Part shown: positions 55,207 to 63,583 of the stretch, one piece after another
Position numbering within the stretch: position 1 is the stretch's first letter
Layout of the letters: every line of letters starts with the position of its first letter
Source of the DNA: Dehalococcoidia bacterium
Lineage (GTDB): Bacteria > Chloroflexota > Dehalococcoidia > Lucifugimonadales > UBA3495
Length of the DNA: 64,000 bases
Reading direction: 5' to 3'
Assembly: GCA_003523055.1 (NCBI GenBank)
Contig: DPHC01000017.1
Coordinates: 59,497-123,496, forward strand
The notes under the pieces: generated by a model
The model's database searches: none
What the model was told of the DNA's origin: nothing
The model's input: the letters and a program-made list of their open reading frames with translations, nothing else
Program-made: the position numbers and the translations under genes

Positions 55207-55653
55207 TTAATTTATTAAAATTTGGTTTACTATTTGACTTACCATAGCACCGTCTGCAGCACCCTGCACTTGTTTCATTACATGCCCAATTACTTTCCCT
55301 TTGTCTTGAGCACTTGAAGCATTTAGCGTGGCTATAGATTCTTCAACGATTGCCTTAAGGTCTTCATGAGTCATTTGTGGTGGTAGGTATTTTTCAATGA
55401 TTGATAATTCTGCTGTTTCTTTTTTTACTAGATCCGGTCTATCGCCTTCAGTGAACATTCTGATACTTTCTTTACGGTCTTTCACTTGTTTAGCAACTAC
55501 TTTTTGGACACCATCTTCATCTAGTTCTGATAGGTCGTTTTTTTCAACTAACTGTATAGCATTTTTTAAAAACCGTAATGCATTTAGCCGAAGTTGATCT
55601 TTGGCCTTCATTGATTCAATTATATCTTTTTCGAGGTCGGATTTTGTCGTCAT
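55207..55653 (-). CDS. GatB/YqeY domain protein
   Basis: 148 aa from ATG 55653 with GAGA eight bases before (a TTG at 55671 is less likely). LEKDIIESMKAKDQLRLNALRFLKNAIQL, VAKQVKDRKESIRMF, ELSIIEKYLPPQM and the C-terminal DKGKVIGHVMKQVQGAADGAMVSQIV are the YqeY signature, related to the tail domain of GatB that touches tRNA. Its exact role is unknown. It reads toward purQ. Confidence 0.92.
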   Translation of the reverse strand: MTTKSDLEKDIIESMKAKDQLRLNALRFLKNAIQLVEKNDLSELDEDGVQKVVAKQVKDRKESIRMFTEGDRPDLVKKETAELSIIEKYLPPQMTHEDLKAIVEESIATLNASSAQDKGKVIGHVMKQVQGAADGAMVSQIVNQILIN

Positions 55654-55769
55654 ATCTTTTATCTCTAACAATATATAGTGTTTAGGTATTATTGTAGATT
55701 TTGAGGTTTGAAGCTGTCAATCGGTATAGAGCCAATTAGTAGTGTGTTGTTGAAAGTAAAAAACAATAA

Positions 55770-55798
55770 TTGACATTTGCATAAAGCATTATTACACT
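55770..55798 (+). promoter_or_regulatory. promoter of the cysteine leader / thiosulfate operon
   Basis: A perfect -35 TTGACA (55770-55775), a 17-base spacer, and -10 TACACT (55793-55798). Transcription would start 6-8 bases after the -10, at about 55804-55806, which is the ATG of the Cys-rich leader ORF (55805) or one base from it. So the leader mRNA is probably leaderless. Confidence 0.72.
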
Positions 55799-55804
55799 AC
55801 CTCT

Positions 55805-55855
55805 ATGAAAATTAATCTAACATCTTGCGTTTGTATGTGTTGTAGCCCCCCTTAG
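55805..55855 (+). CDS. Cys-rich leader peptide, 16 aa
   Basis: ATG 55805 to TAG 55853-55855 encodes MKINLTSCVCMCCSPP. Cys codons are at positions 8, 10, 12 and 13, four of six consecutive residues, a density not expected by chance. There is no ribosome binding site because the likely transcription start is the ATG itself. Ribosome progress over the Cys codons would sense charged tRNA-Cys. A terminator hairpin follows 32 bases after the stop, and a thiosulfate uptake operon after that, so it fits a regulatory leader and not a structural protein. Known analogues are poly-Cys uORFs of mycobacteria. Confidence 0.78.
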   Translation: MKINLTSCVCMCCSPP

Positions 55856-55856
55856 G

Positions 55857-55891
55857 GAGCAACTTTTGACGCTTATGGTTACGTTGCACTC
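55857..55891 (+). promoter_or_regulatory. predicted antiterminator of the cysteine attenuator
   Basis: GAGCAAC (55857-55863), starting one base after the leader stop, can pair with GTTGC-AC-TC (55883-55891; two-base bulge). The 3' strand takes the first five bases of the terminator's 5' arm (55887-55891), so the two folds exclude each other. A ribosome stalled at Cys codons leaves this free; one at the stop would cover it. Confidence 0.6.
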
Positions 55892-55919
55892 TCTAAAAAT
55901 AAGGAGAGTGTTTTTTTTT
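55887..55919 (+). terminator. intrinsic terminator of the cysteine attenuator
   Basis: CACTCTC (55887-55893) pairs perfectly with GAGAGTG (55904-55910) around a 10-base A-rich loop, followed by nine T (55911-55919). It lies between the leader ORF and the YeeE/YedE gene, codirectional with both, so it would cut the transcript short when the antiterminator does not form. Confidence 0.85.
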
Positions 55920-55975
55920 GAATAGAATTACAGTGATTTTGTGTGCCAGTTTTTATGATAAAGACAGAAAAAATA

Positions 55976-57184
55976 ATGAGATCCAATCAAAAATATTTAG
56001 GATGGGTATTACTCCCATTCATTTTTGTTATCTCGTTTGCCATATCAGGTAATAATGGTTCTGATGCTGCAATTTGGATAGCTGCTTGTGGTTTAGGTTT
56101 CACACTCCAAAAATCCAGATTTTGTTTTGCATCTGCATTTAGAGATTTATTTCTTTTTGGATCAGGCCACAACATGAAAGCAGTATTGCTGGCTATCGCG
56201 ATAGCATCAGTGGGGTTTGTGGGAATCTTGTCGTGGATTTTACCTAGCCCATTGCCTGGGGAATTTCCTTCTTCAGCTCATGTTTTACCGTTTGGAATAT
56301 CTACAATCGTTGCAGGATCTGTTTTTGGTATAGGTATGGTACTGGCTGGGGGATGTGTTTCCGGAACCATATATAGAATAGCTGAAGGATATATTGCTTC
56401 AGTTGTAACAATGATTGGTATTGTTATAGGAACTATTCTATTAATCGTCACATGGGATTTCTGGTGGGAAGTATTTATAAGTAATGAACCGAAAATATTT
56501 CTGCCATCGACTCAATCTTTGGGATATGGTTTTTCTCTATTACTAACTATATGTGCCTTACTTTTAGTATATTTGATTGTGGTTTTCATTGAAACCAAAT
56601 CTGGGATTACTGAATATGTAATAACAAAAGAAAAAGATCTTAGCTTAAAAACCTTTAGTCAGAGAATAAAAGAAAGCATAGAAAATGCTTTTTCAAAAAG
56701 TTGGACTGCAAAATCAGGTGGAATTGCATTAGGATTTATAGCAATAATATATTTCTTGTTTCATTCACCTCCTGGCGTCACAGGAGAAATAATGAAACAA
56801 TCCATGAATATTTCATATTTATTCAATTTTTCAGATGGTCCGCTGAAAGGTATAGCTTCATTAAGTGGTTGCCTCGGATCTAGTATTGAATCAGGAATTA
56901 TTTCCCATACATTTGTCAGCACTGTAGGTGTTTTTTTTGGAGCCTTGGTGTCGGCACTACTTTCTCAAGAATTTAAAATAAGAACCCCCAAAGAATCAAA
57001 AAGATACATACAGTCGATTTCTGGAGGTATCCTCATGGGTTATTCAGCTAGTTTAGGAATAGGATGCACGATCGGAGCATTTTTTTCATCTATTTCCTCA
57101 TTTTCTTTGTCTGGTTGGTTGTTTGGATTAAGCCTTGGAGTCGGTGCTTATGTTGGTACCAAGTTAATAAAGGTAATAGGATGA
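55976..57184 (+). CDS. YeeE/YedE family thiosulfate transporter (TsuA-like)
   Basis: 402 aa from ATG 55976; in-frame ATG 55955 and GTG 55943 are possible, and no ribosome site decides. About 9-12 membrane segments. The conserved Cys motifs of this family are present: KSRFCFASAFRD, VLAGGCVSGTIYR, SGCLGSS and LGIGCTIGAFFSS, the residues thought to relay thiosulfate. YeeE/YedE proteins import thiosulfate together with a TusA-like partner. It begins just after the attenuator terminator, so its expression should follow cysteine supply. Its stop overlaps the next start region by spacing of a few bases. Confidence 0.87.
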   Translation: MRSNQKYLGWVLLPFIFVISFAISGNNGSDAAIWIAACGLGFTLQKSRFCFASAFRDLFLFGSGHNMKAVLLAIAIASVGFVGILSWILPSPLPGEFPSSAHVLPFGISTIVAGSVFGIGMVLAGGCVSGTIYRIAEGYIASVVTMIGIVIGTILLIVTWDFWWEVFISNEPKIFLPSTQSLGYGFSLLLTICALLLVYLIVVFIETKSGITEYVITKEKDLSLKTFSQRIKESIENAFSKSWTAKSGGIALGFIAIIYFLFHSPPGVTGEIMKQSMNISYLFNFSDGPLKGIASLSGCLGSSIESGIISHTFVSTVGVFFGALVSALLSQEFKIRTPKESKRYIQSISGGILMGYSASLGIGCTIGAFFSSISSFSLSGWLFGLSLGVGAYVGTKLIKVIG

Positions 57185-57187
57185 TTG

Positions 57188-57421
57188 ATGGGTTCTTTTG
57201 TTGAAATAAATCTAATAAATGAGAATCCAAAAGATCAATTAGAAAAAGCAAATGCAATTGTAAAAAATTTTGCAGAAGAGGATAAAAAGATTTTGCTTAC
57301 AAAAAATGAAATGTTAGTAAAAATCATTCCATTAATAGCAATAAAAAAACAAATCAAAATCAAAATCAAAATAGTCGAAGATATTTGGAATATTACGTTA
57401 GAAGGAAGGAATTATGTCTGA
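57188..57421 (+). CDS. small TusA-like protein lacking the active Cys
   Basis: 77 aa, MGSFVEINLINEN. It has no Cys at all. The second half aligns by eye with the end of the downstream TusA: KIIPLIAIKKQIKIKIKI against TIPPQAVKRGYEVEI, followed by a beta strand ending the protein. So it may be a degenerate TusA fold, for protein contact and not sulfur transfer. It starts 3 bases after the transporter stop (ATG 57188 chosen over TTG 57185) and overlaps tusA by 8 bases. Function unproven. Confidence 0.6.
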   Translation: MGSFVEINLINENPKDQLEKANAIVKNFAEEDKKILLTKNEMLVKIIPLIAIKKQIKIKIKIVEDIWNITLEGRNYV

Positions 57422-57656
57422 ACCAGTTTCAAAAACGCTAGATTTAAGAGGAGAAATATGCCCTTATCCCATGTTGAAAACCAATGAAGAATTGGATTCG
57501 AACAAAGAACTAAGTATCTTAGAAGTTATAACTGATCACTCCCCTGCTTTATCAACAATCCCTCCGCAAGCTGTAAAGAGAGGTTATGAGGTTGAAATCA
57601 TGGAAACGAATAACAGCGAATGGAAATTGATCTTAACCAAAGAAAATAATAATTAA
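57414..57656 (+). CDS. tusA: TusA-family sulfurtransferase
   Basis: 80 aa. LDLRGEICPYPML carries the CPxP motif with the sulfur-carrying Cys, and the rest (LEVITDHSPALSTIPPQAVKRGYEVE) follows the TusA fold. In thiosulfate uptake systems the TusA-like partner (TsuB/YeeD) draws sulfur from the transported thiosulfate. Its start overlaps the Cys-less gene by 8 bases, and it is followed by a rhodanese lipoprotein, so it passes sulfur from transport to the cell's sulfur trafficking. Confidence 0.92.
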   Translation: MSEPVSKTLDLRGEICPYPMLKTNEELDSNKELSILEVITDHSPALSTIPPQAVKRGYEVEIMETNNSEWKLILTKENNN

Positions 57657-57667
57657 AGGTGGACCAA

Positions 57668-58579
57668 ATGAAAATAAAATTTTTAACCCTATCAATACTT
57701 TTATTAGTATTAGCAGCATGTTCAAGTTCTGTCAGTGTTGACAACTCGTTTGAAGCAAGAGGGTATTCAAATACCGATAAATTAGTTTCGGCTGATTGGT
57801 TGAATGATAACTTGGATAATGTAAAAATTATTGATGTCAGAAAAGAAGAAGATTATGCGGCAGGACACATTCCAGGAGCAATTAGAATGACTCCTAATGA
57901 CGTTTTTCAATGGGAAGATGGAAATGGAGTGAAAGGAATGCTACCTTCCGCTGATCACATTGCAGAAGCGTTATCATCTGCAGGAATAGAAGAAAGCGAT
58001 ACTGTTATTATTTATGATGGTATCAAAAACTTATGGGCTTCAAGAGGTTTGTGGGCTTTGGAATTTTATGGCCATAACGATACAAAACTTGTTGATGGAT
58101 CATGGGGATACTGGTCAGCAAACAACTATCCTGTAACTACTGAAGCAAAAAATGTTACCAAAACAAATTATGAGTTTTCTGGTACACCTAACACAAATTT
58201 AATTGCTTCATGGGAAGAAATAGTAGAAACTGTTGATGATCCTTCTAAAATTGTGTGTGACACGAGAAGCCCGGATGAATATGCAGGAAAAGATGTTAGA
58301 GCGGATAGAGGTGGTCATATTCCTGGATCTGAAAATGTAAACTGGGTCAACGCAGTGGACGAAAGTGGTCAGTTCTTGAATTCGCAGAAACTGAGTGAGA
58401 TTTATGAAAGTAAAGGTATAAAAACAGACAAAGCTGTATATACTCTTTGTCAAACAGCTGTTCGAGCGACTCATACATGGTTCGTTTTACAAGAATTATT
58501 GGGTTATGACAATGTGAAAGTTTATGATGGATCCTGGATTGAATGGGGTAATTCTGACTTACCGATAGAAATTAATTAA
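57668..58579 (+). CDS. exported two-domain rhodanese (thiosulfate sulfurtransferase) lipoprotein
   Basis: 303 aa from ATG 57668, after AAAGGTGG. Signal peptide ending in a lipobox (VLAAC, Cys18). Two rhodanese domains: the first (IIDVRKEEDYAAGHIPGAIR) has no Cys in its loop (YDGIKNLWASRGLW) and is probably structural; the second has Cys261 in LCQTAVRATHTWFVL, the active-site pattern of SseA/TST enzymes. It would split thiosulfate outside the membrane or pass sulfane sulfur to the YeeE-TusA system. Last gene of the operon. Confidence 0.9.
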   Translation: MKIKFLTLSILLLVLAACSSSVSVDNSFEARGYSNTDKLVSADWLNDNLDNVKIIDVRKEEDYAAGHIPGAIRMTPNDVFQWEDGNGVKGMLPSADHIAEALSSAGIEESDTVIIYDGIKNLWASRGLWALEFYGHNDTKLVDGSWGYWSANNYPVTTEAKNVTKTNYEFSGTPNTNLIASWEEIVETVDDPSKIVCDTRSPDEYAGKDVRADRGGHIPGSENVNWVNAVDESGQFLNSQKLSEIYESKGIKTDKAVYTLCQTAVRATHTWFVLQELLGYDNVKVYDGSWIEWGNSDLPIEIN

Positions 58580-58686
58580 ACAAAGAATTATTATTTTGGT
58601 TTCTGCTCTTAATCAAGGAAAGCAAGATTTAAGCAGATTATTGACATAGTAAATCTGGATAACTCCGAATTTACTGGATATTTAAA

Positions 58687-58728
58687 ATAGATTAGAATTA
58701 GTCTTCTGTTGGACTCGTTCTAATCTAT
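58687..58728. terminator. hairpin between convergent sulfur and phosphate operons
   Basis: ATAGATTAGAA (58687-58697) pairs with TTCTAATCTAT (58718-58728), and inside it AGTC pairs with GACT, giving a long, mostly paired stem around an 8-base loop. It lies where the thiosulfate operon (plus) meets the last gene of the pst operon (minus), whose stop codon is in the 3' arm. A bidirectional terminator. Confidence 0.7.
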
Positions 58729-59016
58729 AGGTTTTCCTCTCCAGAATTTCTTGTGCTTGTTTTTAGTTTTAAGCATTATAGTAAATAGGATGATAGACAC
58801 TAAGAATACCGTGATCAAAATTTTTATGTTTGTGCTAATTAATAAAACGGCAGCCATTATGCAAGATATATAGATTAAAGGATTTACTGCCCGCAATAAT
58901 AGCGCCGAAATTTTCTTCGGATTTTTTGGAGCTACATTTTGCAGATTCTGAATTGAGTCATGATGTTCAGATTCGGCAAGAATTTCCTCTATTTCTTCTA
59001 TGTATCGGTCATTCAT
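58720..59016 (-). CDS. small two-span membrane protein after phoU
   Basis: 98 aa. An acidic N-terminus (MNDRYIEEIEEILAESEHHD), two hydrophobic helices (LIYISCIMAAVLLIS and ILITVFLVSIILFTIML), then a basic end KNKHKKFWRGKPID. It starts 27 bases after the phoU stop and is probably cotranscribed. Soluble N- and C-termini probably face the cytoplasm. I do not recognise a family. Confidence 0.6.
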   Translation of the reverse strand: MNDRYIEEIEEILAESEHHDSIQNLQNVAPKNPKKISALLLRAVNPLIYISCIMAAVLLISTNIKILITVFLVSIILFTIMLKTKNKHKKFWRGKPID

Positions 59017-59042
59017 ATAAAATCTACGTCATTGCCTTTGCG

Positions 59043-59687
59043 CTATTGTCGGTTATTACCAGTGATTAAATAGACGACACGTTCTGCAATATTTTCGGAT
59101 CTGTCTCCTATTCTCTCAAAGTCATGAGAAACCCACATGAAGTATGTGGCGTGTTGGATAGTGGCAGAGTCTGTAATCATCGTATTTAGTAATTCGTCAA
59201 AAATACTGGAATATAAACTGTCTACTTCCTCATCAGAAATAATAACTGATTGAGCCAATTCAAGGTCGCGGTTGGCGAGAGCTAATATACTATTTTTAAC
59301 CATGGTAGTTGCTAATTCTGCCATAGTTACCATTGAGCTTAATATAGGCAGAGCTGGAACATTACCTATTAATGAAGTGATGTTGGCAATTCCTTCAGCG
59401 TAATCACCGATACGTTCTAGTTCAACAGATATATGAATGATGGACATTAATATCCGTAAATCGTTGGCAACGGGCTGTTGTGTTCTAATGAGATTGACCG
59501 CACTTTGCTCGATAAAATCCGTCAATTCATCAATAGGATCGTCATCTTCTTTTACTTGAGTAGCTAATGACAGGTCTTGGTTTTTCAAAGACCAGAATGC
59601 ATTTGATAAGGAGCGTTCTACTAATTGACTGAGTTTCACTAAAGAATTTTCTAATTCGTGGAGGCTATTGTCAAAATGAGCTCTAAC
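59043..59687 (-). CDS. phoU: phosphate signalling complex protein PhoU
   Basis: 214 aa from MVRAHFDNSL at 59687, with GGAG 7 bases upstream; a frame to 59711 lacks such a site. Two three-helix bundles: VKEDDDPIDELTDFIEQSAV is the first metal-cluster motif (E/D-x3-D) and ISVELERIGDYAEGIANI and VSHDFERIGDRSENIAERVVYL are the second elements. It links the Pst transporter to PhoR signalling and limits phosphate uptake. No phoR/phoB is in the window. Confidence 0.94.
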   Translation of the reverse strand, partial: VRAHFDNSLHELENSLVKLSQLVERSLSNAFWSLKNQDLSLATQVKEDDDPIDELTDFIEQSAVNLIRTQQPVANDLRILMSIIHISVELERIGDYAEGIANITSLIGNVPALPILSSMVTMAELATTMVKNSILALANRDLELAQSVIISDEEVDSLYSSIFDELLNTMITDSATIQHATYFMWVSHDFERIGDRSENIAERVVYLITGNNRQ

Positions 59688-59740
59688 CATATTAATCTCC
59701 TGCCTTTTCAATATATATTACCATTATTATGCTTGAAGGC

Positions 59741-60514
59741 TTAACCGAATCTTCCGGTTATGTAATCTTCAGTCGTTTTATGTTCTGGATTGGAGAATAT
59801 TTGATCTGTATCCCCATATTCTATTAACAGACCGATGTTATCTCCTTCATTCATAAAGAATGCTGTTTTATCTGAAACCCTGGCGGCTTGTTGCATGTTA
59901 TGGGTGACAATTACTATAGAATAATTTTCTCTCAGTTCTCTCATCAGTTGCTCTATAGCTAGTGTTGATATAGGATCTAATGCCGAGCAAGGTTCATCCA
60001 TTAATATCACTTCAGGTTCTACTGCTAAGGCTCTGGCTATACATAGTCGCTGTTGCTGACCTCCTGACAGCGCTAGTGCGCTGTCTTTCAATCTGTCTTT
60101 GACTTCTTCCCAAAGAGCAGATTTCTTCAAAGAAGTTTCGACTAGTTCGTCCATGTCGCCATTGAACCCAGCAACTTTAGGCCCAAAAGCTATATTGTCA
60201 TATATTGATTTAGGAAATGGATTAGGTTTTTGGAAGACCATGCCCATTTGATATCTGATTTCAGTTGGATCTAGATGGGGTTCATATATATTTTGTCCAT
60301 GAAATATTATCTGGCCCGAAACGACTGCTGATGATATAAGATCATTCATCCTATTAAAAGATCTAAGAAGAGTACTTTTACCGCAACCAGAAGGCCCAAT
60401 TATTGAAGTGATCTGGTTAGTAGGAATGTCGAAAGTTACGTTGTCTAACACTTTTTTTGTACCGTAATGGACCGACACTTCTTGAACTTGGAGTACTGGT
60501 TTTTGAACTGTCAT
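59741..60514 (-). CDS. pstB: phosphate ABC transporter ATP-binding protein PstB
   Basis: 257 aa ABC ATPase. Walker [21 protein letters not shown] with the PstB-specific [25 protein letters not shown] (Q loop), signature [16 protein letters not shown], Walker [15 protein letters not shown], and the H loop [13 protein letters not shown]. It drives phosphate import with PstC/PstA. It starts 3 bases after pstA's stop. Confidence 0.97.
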   Translation of the reverse strand: MTVQKPVLQVQEVSVHYGTKKVLDNVTFDIPTNQITSIIGPSGCGKSTLLRSFNRMNDLISSAVVSGQIIFHGQNIYEPHLDPTEIRYQMGMVFQKPNPFPKSIYDNIAFGPKVAGFNGDMDELVETSLKKSALWEEVKDRLKDSALALSGGQQQRLCIARALAVEPEVILMDEPCSALDPISTLAIEQLMRELRENYSIVIVTHNMQQAARVSDKTAFFMNEGDNIGLLIEYGDTDQIFSNPEHKTTEDYITGRFG

Positions 60515-60517
60515 TTC

Positions 60518-61411
60518 TTACCTATCCATTTTATTTGTAAATTTATTTCTTAGGAACAGTGCCAAAGAATTCATTAAAATTAAAGTAATTAATAGTACAA
60601 TAATTCCGGCTGCAGCGATTTCATGAAATCCTTCTTGGGGCCTTGACACCCAGTTGAATATTTGAATTGGGAGTACTGTAAATGGGCTCATTAATCCGTC
60701 GGGGGCAAAAGGCACAAATGTTAAAGCACCCATTACTATAAGGGGGGCAGTTTCACCAATTGCCCTACTTACAGCGAGGATAACACCGGTTAAAATACCT
60801 GCAAATGCCTGTGGTATAACCAACAACGAAACTACTTGCCATTTTGAAGCTCCTAGGGCAAACCCTCCTTCTCTTATTGAAGGAGGAACGGCCTTAATTG
60901 CCTCTTGGGAAGCTATGATTACTATAGGCAATATTAATAAAGCAATGGTTAATGCTCCGGCTAAGACACTTCTTCCTAACCCTGCAAAACGAACGAAGAT
61001 TTCTAATCCTAGTATTCCATACACTATTGAAGGTACTCCTGCTAGGTTAGCAATGTTAACTTGGAGTATTCTAGAAACTTTAGTGTCTCTAGCATATTCT
61101 TCTAAATATATCGCTGTACCAACACCTAAGGTAAATGCAATTATTCCTGCGATACCGATAACATAGCAAGTTCCTAAAAGAGCTCCGAATATACCTGCTC
61201 TATCTGGGAACCTAGAAGGGAAATTAGTTAAAAACGACCAAGTGAGGCGATTTAAACCCTGATCCGCTACATACCAGAGAAGTAACCCTAACATAGTTAT
61301 TCCAATGATTATTGATAATATACAAAGGTATTCAAAAATTTTCCCGGTTCGTTGCCTTTGCATTAACCGTTTTCTGTATTGCTCTGTATTTAAGTAAGGC
61401 ACATTATTCAT
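60518..61411 (-). CDS. pstA: phosphate ABC transporter permease PstA
   Basis: 297 aa, six membrane helices. [54 protein letters not shown], and the EAA-type coupling loop [25 protein letters not shown], then [18 protein letters not shown]. The paired permease is PstC, whose gene it overlaps by 8 bases. Confidence 0.96.
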   Translation of the reverse strand: MNNVPYLNTEQYRKRLMQRQRTGKIFEYLCILSIIIGITMLGLLLWYVADQGLNRLTWSFLTNFPSRFPDRAGIFGALLGTCYVIGIAGIIAFTLGVGTAIYLEEYARDTKVSRILQVNIANLAGVPSIVYGILGLEIFVRFAGLGRSVLAGALTIALLILPIVIIASQEAIKAVPPSIREGGFALGASKWQVVSLLVIPQAFAGILTGVILAVSRAIGETAPLIVMGALTFVPFAPDGLMSPFTVLPIQIFNWVSRPQEGFHEIAAAGIIVLLITLILMNSLALFLRNKFTNKMDR

Positions 61412-62339
61412 ATACGTTCCTAAATTTCCGGACTATATATTGGCTAACCATGTTTAGTGTTAGTGTGATAATAAAGAGACTTATACCTACTGCAAATATA
61501 GTTTGAAACTCTATGGATCCTGTAGGAGTATCTCCCATGCTAATTTGAACTATATAAGCTGTCATAGTTTCAATTGGTATAAATGGATTAAATGTGAAAG
61601 TAGGGTTTTGTCCCGCTGCGACGGTAACTATCATTGTTTCTCCAATTGCTCGAGATATTGCAAGTATGAAAGATGCTACTATTCCTGATATTGCAGCAGG
61701 AGTCACTATTTTCAATGAGACTTCTAATTTTGTAGCCCCTAATGCATAAGCCCCTTCTCTTAAAGATCTCGGTACGGCCCTCATAGCGTCTTCGCTAAGG
61801 CTAGATACCATAGGCAGAATCATTATCCCCATAACTATGGCTGCACTCGCAGCATTAAATACTTTCACATTGTCGGACACGCTCTGGAGTATAGGAGAGA
61901 TAAATAATAAAGCAAAATAGCCATAAACTACTGTGGGTATACCAGCGAGTACTTCTAAAACAGGCTTTATTATTTTTCTAATGCTATCTGGAGCATATTC
62001 ACTTAAGTATATAGCGCTCAGTAATCCTAACGGTAATGCAATTATCATTGCTCCAGTTGCAACTAAGAATGTTCCAGTTAGCAAAGGGAGAATTCCAAAA
62101 TGTTTTGAAGCGTATAGTGGAGTCCACCTAGTTTCAGTCAAAAATTCTACCACGCTCACGTTTTGAAAAAATAATGCTGCTTCAAATATCATAACTGATA
62201 CTATCGCCACGGTTGTAGCTACTGAGATAGCAGATATGAGCAGTAGTACAACTTTGATAAACTGTTCAAATTTACCAGTTCTCCATCTTTTGTTGGAGTA
62301 GTTTTTAGGGTTTAATATTCCGTTTAGAATAGCTGTCAT
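61404..62339 (-). CDS. pstC: phosphate ABC transporter permease PstC
   Basis: 311 aa. [80 protein letters not shown] (coupling loop) and [19 protein letters not shown]. It forms the membrane channel with PstA. It lies 131 bases after pstS across a hairpin, so the two genes are probably cotranscribed at different levels. Confidence 0.96.
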   Translation of the reverse strand: MTAILNGILNPKNYSNKRWRTGKFEQFIKVVLLLISAISVATTVAIVSVMIFEAALFFQNVSVVEFLTETRWTPLYASKHFGILPLLTGTFLVATGAMIIALPLGLLSAIYLSEYAPDSIRKIIKPVLEVLAGIPTVVYGYFALLFISPILQSVSDNVKVFNAASAAIVMGIMILPMVSSLSEDAMRAVPRSLREGAYALGATKLEVSLKIVTPAAISGIVASFILAISRAIGETMIVTVAAGQNPTFTFNPFIPIETMTAYIVQISMGDTPTGSIEFQTIFAVGISLFIITLTLNMVSQYIVRKFRNVYE

Positions 62340-62376
62340 TTGCCCTTTTAAATAATAATTTAATAACAGTGTTATA

Positions 62377-62418
62377 TCTGGAACCTATGTTGTGAGTTAA
62401 ACCTACACAGGTTCCAGA
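62377..62418 (-). other. hairpin between pstS and pstC
   Basis: TCTGGAACCT (62377-62386) and AGGTTCCAGA (62409-62418) form a perfect 10-bp stem. In the minus-strand mRNA it follows pstS by about 50 bases and precedes pstC; no T tract follows. Such hairpins after binding-protein genes often protect the upstream mRNA so that more PstS than PstC is made. Confidence 0.5.
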
Positions 62419-62470
62419 CGATTAATATATTGATGTTACTGTATTCGGATTATATTTTGTTTATTTTTTG

Positions 62471-63517
62471 TCATCGGTTATCTTTTAGCCTTTCTAGGAC
62501 TCCGCCAGTTTTAGGGTTGTCACTGCACCATAGGCATTCAGTATTTACATTGGTAAATCTTTCTAGGGCCAAATCGTAAACGTCATCTGGATAGGCAACA
62601 TAACCCACTTGACCAAGCAATTCTCTACCAACAGGGCTCAAATAGAATTCTACAAAGCTCTTTATTGGCTCTACGTCAGCAACATCGCTTCTAACGTAGA
62701 TAAACAATGGTCGAGACAATGGATTGTATTCTCCATTGTTAATTGTTTTATCGTTAGGAAATATACAGTCACCGACCTCGTTTACAATACCGACAGCTTT
62801 TAACTTGCTAGAGTTTTCAGAATAATAGGCATAACCAAAATATGCTAATGCATATTTGTCGCCTGAAACACCAGTAATTAGAACATTATCATCTTCACTA
62901 GCAGTGAAGTCGGCTCTAGAGGCCTGAGATTCCCCATTTACAGTTTCAGTGAAGTAGTCAAAAGTCCCAGAGTCTTGGCCAGGGCCATAAAGTTCCATTT
63001 TTTCAGCTGGCCAACTAGAGTCTATTTGATTCCACATGGTTATTTTATCTTCTGCTGACGGGTTCCAAATTTTGTTCAATTGTTCTACGGATAAGCAGTC
63101 AATGAAATCATTATCTTTGTTGACCACGACTGTTAAACCGTCAATAGCAATCGGTAGCTCAATTGAGCTCAGTCCAGATTCTTGGCAGAGTGCAATCTCT
63201 TTTTGCGTTTTCGGTCGAGAAGCGTTAGAGATGTGAGTTTCTCCGCGACAGAACTTTTTCATCCCTCCACCAGTGCCAGAAACACCGACTGTTACAGGAG
63301 ATTGTCTTTTAGTTTTGATATAAAATTCTTCAGCTACTGCTTCAGTAATAGGAAACACTGTGCTGGAGCCATCTATAGAAATAATTTTTATACTCTGTGG
63401 TTCTACTGCTGATACGTCGCCGTCCATTACTGCTGAAGGAGTAGTACAAGCTGTGATAATGCATATGGCTATTAAAGGTGTTGATAATGTAGTAAATGTT
63501 TTACTGAGTTGATTCAT
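62471..63517 (-). CDS. pstS: phosphate-binding lipoprotein PstS
   Basis: 348 aa with a lipobox (ITAC, Cys24). DGSSTVFPITEAVAEEF and VGVSGTGGGMKKFCRGE hold the phosphate-binding loops, with SNASRPKTQKEI, GPGQDSGTFDYFTE and PLFIYVRSD in order. It catches phosphate outside the membrane for PstCAB. Several extra Cys (ECLWCSD) near the end are unusual. It is followed by pstC across a hairpin and preceded by a second PstS-like gene. Confidence 0.95.
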   Translation of the reverse strand: MNQLSKTFTTLSTPLIAICIITACTTPSAVMDGDVSAVEPQSIKIISIDGSSTVFPITEAVAEEFYIKTKRQSPVTVGVSGTGGGMKKFCRGETHISNASRPKTQKEIALCQESGLSSIELPIAIDGLTVVVNKDNDFIDCLSVEQLNKIWNPSAEDKITMWNQIDSSWPAEKMELYGPGQDSGTFDYFTETVNGESQASRADFTASEDDNVLITGVSGDKYALAYFGYAYYSENSSKLKAVGIVNEVGDCIFPNDKTINNGEYNPLSRPLFIYVRSDVADVEPIKSFVEFYLSPVGRELLGQVGYVAYPDDVYDLALERFTNVNTECLWCSDNPKTGGVLERLKDNR

Positions 63518-63583
63518 TATTTTGTGTTTTCTCCAAATAAGTATACTTTTATTCCATAAAAAAACGATCTGAATTGGTGAGTT

